A stretch of 12,500 nucleotides of DNA from assembly GCA_905221605.1 (NCBI GenBank), contig CAJNDS010001287.1, positions 1 to 12,500 of the forward strand, written 5' to 3'. Positions 11,550 to 12,500 of the stretch are shown here, piece after piece. Source of the DNA: Symbiodinium natans. Lineage: Eukaryota; Sar; Dinophyceae; Suessiales; Symbiodiniaceae. Position numbers and translations under genes: made by a program. Position 1 is the first letter of the stretch; every line of letters begins with the position of its first letter. A model generated the notes under the pieces. It did no database searches. It was not told the origin of the DNA and was given only the letters and a program-made list of their open reading frames with translations.

Positions 11550-12500
11550 GTAATAATCGACCTTGCTGACCCTACTAACCCTGAAACCCTGCTCACCCTA
11601 GCAACCCTAAAAACCCAAACAACTCCAGCAACCCAAAACCTCCTCACATCCCGCATCAGGAAACCTCCACCCAAGACTGCTGCAGCCTTATTAGACTTTT
11701 ACACCCCAAGCTCTTCTGCCGGAAGCCCATATCAGAAGGCATACTCGGAATTTCATCAGGGCCCTTACAAGTGGGGCTGAGTTGCGCTTTGGGATGTTTT
11801 TGATGTTCGCTTCTTTCCTTCTAAGGGACCCTAGTCTGTAATAATCTTCAAATGGTTTAAAGCACAACTCACGGTTTGTAAGTGGGTGAGTTCTTGAATC
11901 TTTAAGCGCTTTGGGCTTTTGGCCATGGTGGCTTGATACGCCGCAGTCTGCATGTGGGTAGTTCTCCAATTGCGGGGGTCCCTGTTGGGGGCCTTCGTTT
12001 CACGGTGCCGTACTATTCCTAAACCCTAAGCCCTAAACCCTGACCCTAAACCCTATAGGACCCCCAAAAGGGGCCCTCGTTTATTCAATTAGAGAGCTAG
12101 CCATGTGTGACGTGCAGCTGTGGGCTTCGACTTGGGGCTCAAGGACTCGGTTCCCAGACAAACCTCTAAGGGCTCAGCGTTTAGGGTTTAGGGTTTAGGG
12201 TTTAGGGTTTAGGGTTTAGGGTTTAGGGTCTACGGTTTAGGGGGTCTAGGATTCCTCTCCCTCCTGCTTGTAGATTCTTTAGTCTCGCATTTGAACCCGT
12301 ACTATAGCCTTCAGGGTTCGGAGAACAGCCAGCCATGGTAGAAGACCGAGATCAGGAGACGGCTCTGCGCCAGGCCTACACAGCTGCGGCGATTCGGAGG
12401 AATCTGGGGCCGGATTTTGGATTTCGGACCATAAACCCTAAACCCTAAACCCTAAAACCCTAAACCCTAAACCCTAGACACCCTCGAGAGCTCCCTCAGG
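11483..12500 (+). CDS. Gene model D: phase-linked exons running off the right edge
   Basis: Exons 11483-11549, 12101-12178 and 12315 to about 12415 join exactly in phase. The product contains LDAHPETLRTYKNPKETLK, then MCDVQLWASTWGSRTRFPDK, then FGEQPAMVEDRDQETALRQA. No family recognised. It may be a separate gene starting at ATG 12103 (GCCATGT context), or the continuation of model C. The chain is 3' partial; the last two bases before the edge (CTCAG|G) look like another acceptor. Confidence 0.45.
11550..12100. other. 550-bp gap, inferred intron
   Basis: Degenerate CCCTAA-like sequence to 11650, then unique sequence. Two frames are open: a + frame through RKPPPKTAAALLDFYTPSSS to TGA at 11790, and a 92-codon minus frame over 11691-11969. 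Neither has clear codon bias. CCTTCTAAGGGACCCTAG at 11818 echoes CCTTCTAAGGGAAATA at 11048. A short CCCTAAA block lies at 12018-12056. Confidence 0.4.
12101..12178 (+). CDS. Model D exon, possible start exon
   Basis: GAGCTAG|CC then MCDVQLWASTWGSRTRFPDK, then PLRAQ, ending at CAGC|GTTTAGGG. Phase fits 11549 on the left and 12315 on the right. The donor is a telomere-like unit. Confidence 0.52.
12179..12242 (+). repeat. TTTAGGG array at a donor
   Basis: About eight units starting intron 12179-12314. Confidence 0.96.
12315..12415 (+). CDS. Model D exon, 3' end uncertain
   Basis: TAGCCTTCAG|GG completes Arg and reads FGEQPAMVEDRDQETALRQA, then YTAAAIRRNLGPDF. Strong codon bias. No GT donor follows; a GA or GC donor near 12413-12421 is assumed because the frame stops at TAA 12446 in the repeat. 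Confidence 0.55.
12432..12476 (-). repeat. CCCTAAA array
   Basis: Six units near the right edge. Confidence 0.95.

Noticed and set aside
11691-11969. Minus-strand 92-codon frame
   Set aside because: Longest non-repetitive ATG frame, but third-position GC is below half, unlike the exons, and it contains the TAAGGGACCCTAG motif seen elsewhere in non-coding DNA.
12130-12144. Second spliced-leader match (TTGGGGCTCAAG, 10 of 12)
   Set aside because: Only the last part of the leader matches and it lies within a good exon in coding phase; chance is sufficient.

Overview
The window reads as nuclear DNA of a dinoflagellate. Four observations point that way. (1) TTTAGGG/CCCTAAA repeats, the dinoflagellate (and plant-type) telomere unit, occur in about 40 separate blocks. 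(2) The coding islands between them are short and mostly begin right after AG|G, the acceptor context known from Symbiodiniaceae and relatives. (3) Several exon ends fit only GC rather than GT donors. (4) A near-copy of the dinoflagellate spliced-leader sequence lies inverted at 2290-2310. No bacterial features, tRNA, rRNA or CRISPR were seen. Species cannot be named from this window.

No single frame is long. Joining the short open islands on the + strand while keeping splice phase gives chains of small exons (29-193 nt). Model A (1238-4935) has 13 exons and about 335 residues, family not recognised. Model B (5187-6525) has 7 exons and about 170 residues, family not recognised. Model C (from about 6821 or 6996, to at least 10496 and perhaps 11393) carries an RluA-type pseudouridine synthase signature over the 8188, 9374 and 9892 exons. 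Model D (11483 to the right edge) is an open-ended chain that may be a further gene or the end of C. An isolated exon at 236-322 may be the 3' end of an upstream gene. All models run in the same direction, as is common for dinoflagellate gene clusters. Intermediate stops (4933, 6523, 11391) may be true gene ends, but alternative donors just before them would keep phase, so fewer and larger genes remain possible. All joins are hand-made, from phase, AG|G and third-position GC bias, without transcripts.

Nearly every inferred intron contains telomere-like repeats and nearly every exon lacks them. Many introns begin with the repeat itself (donor GTTTAGGG or a close variant) and several end in the opposite orientation (CCCTAAA followed by the acceptor), so intron ends could pair. 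Variant units are locally homogenised: 29 perfect CCTAAAG copies at 10700-10902, a TTTCGGG block, a CTTAGGG block and a CCCTAGA block. The large introns also carry a 21-22 bp minisatellite with inverted units (7289-7742), a 93-bp inverted-repeat element (7858-7951), two families of degenerate dispersed elements, AT microsatellites and long G runs.

Strand convention for repeats: + means TTTAGGG-type and - means CCCTAAA-type as read on the given strand.
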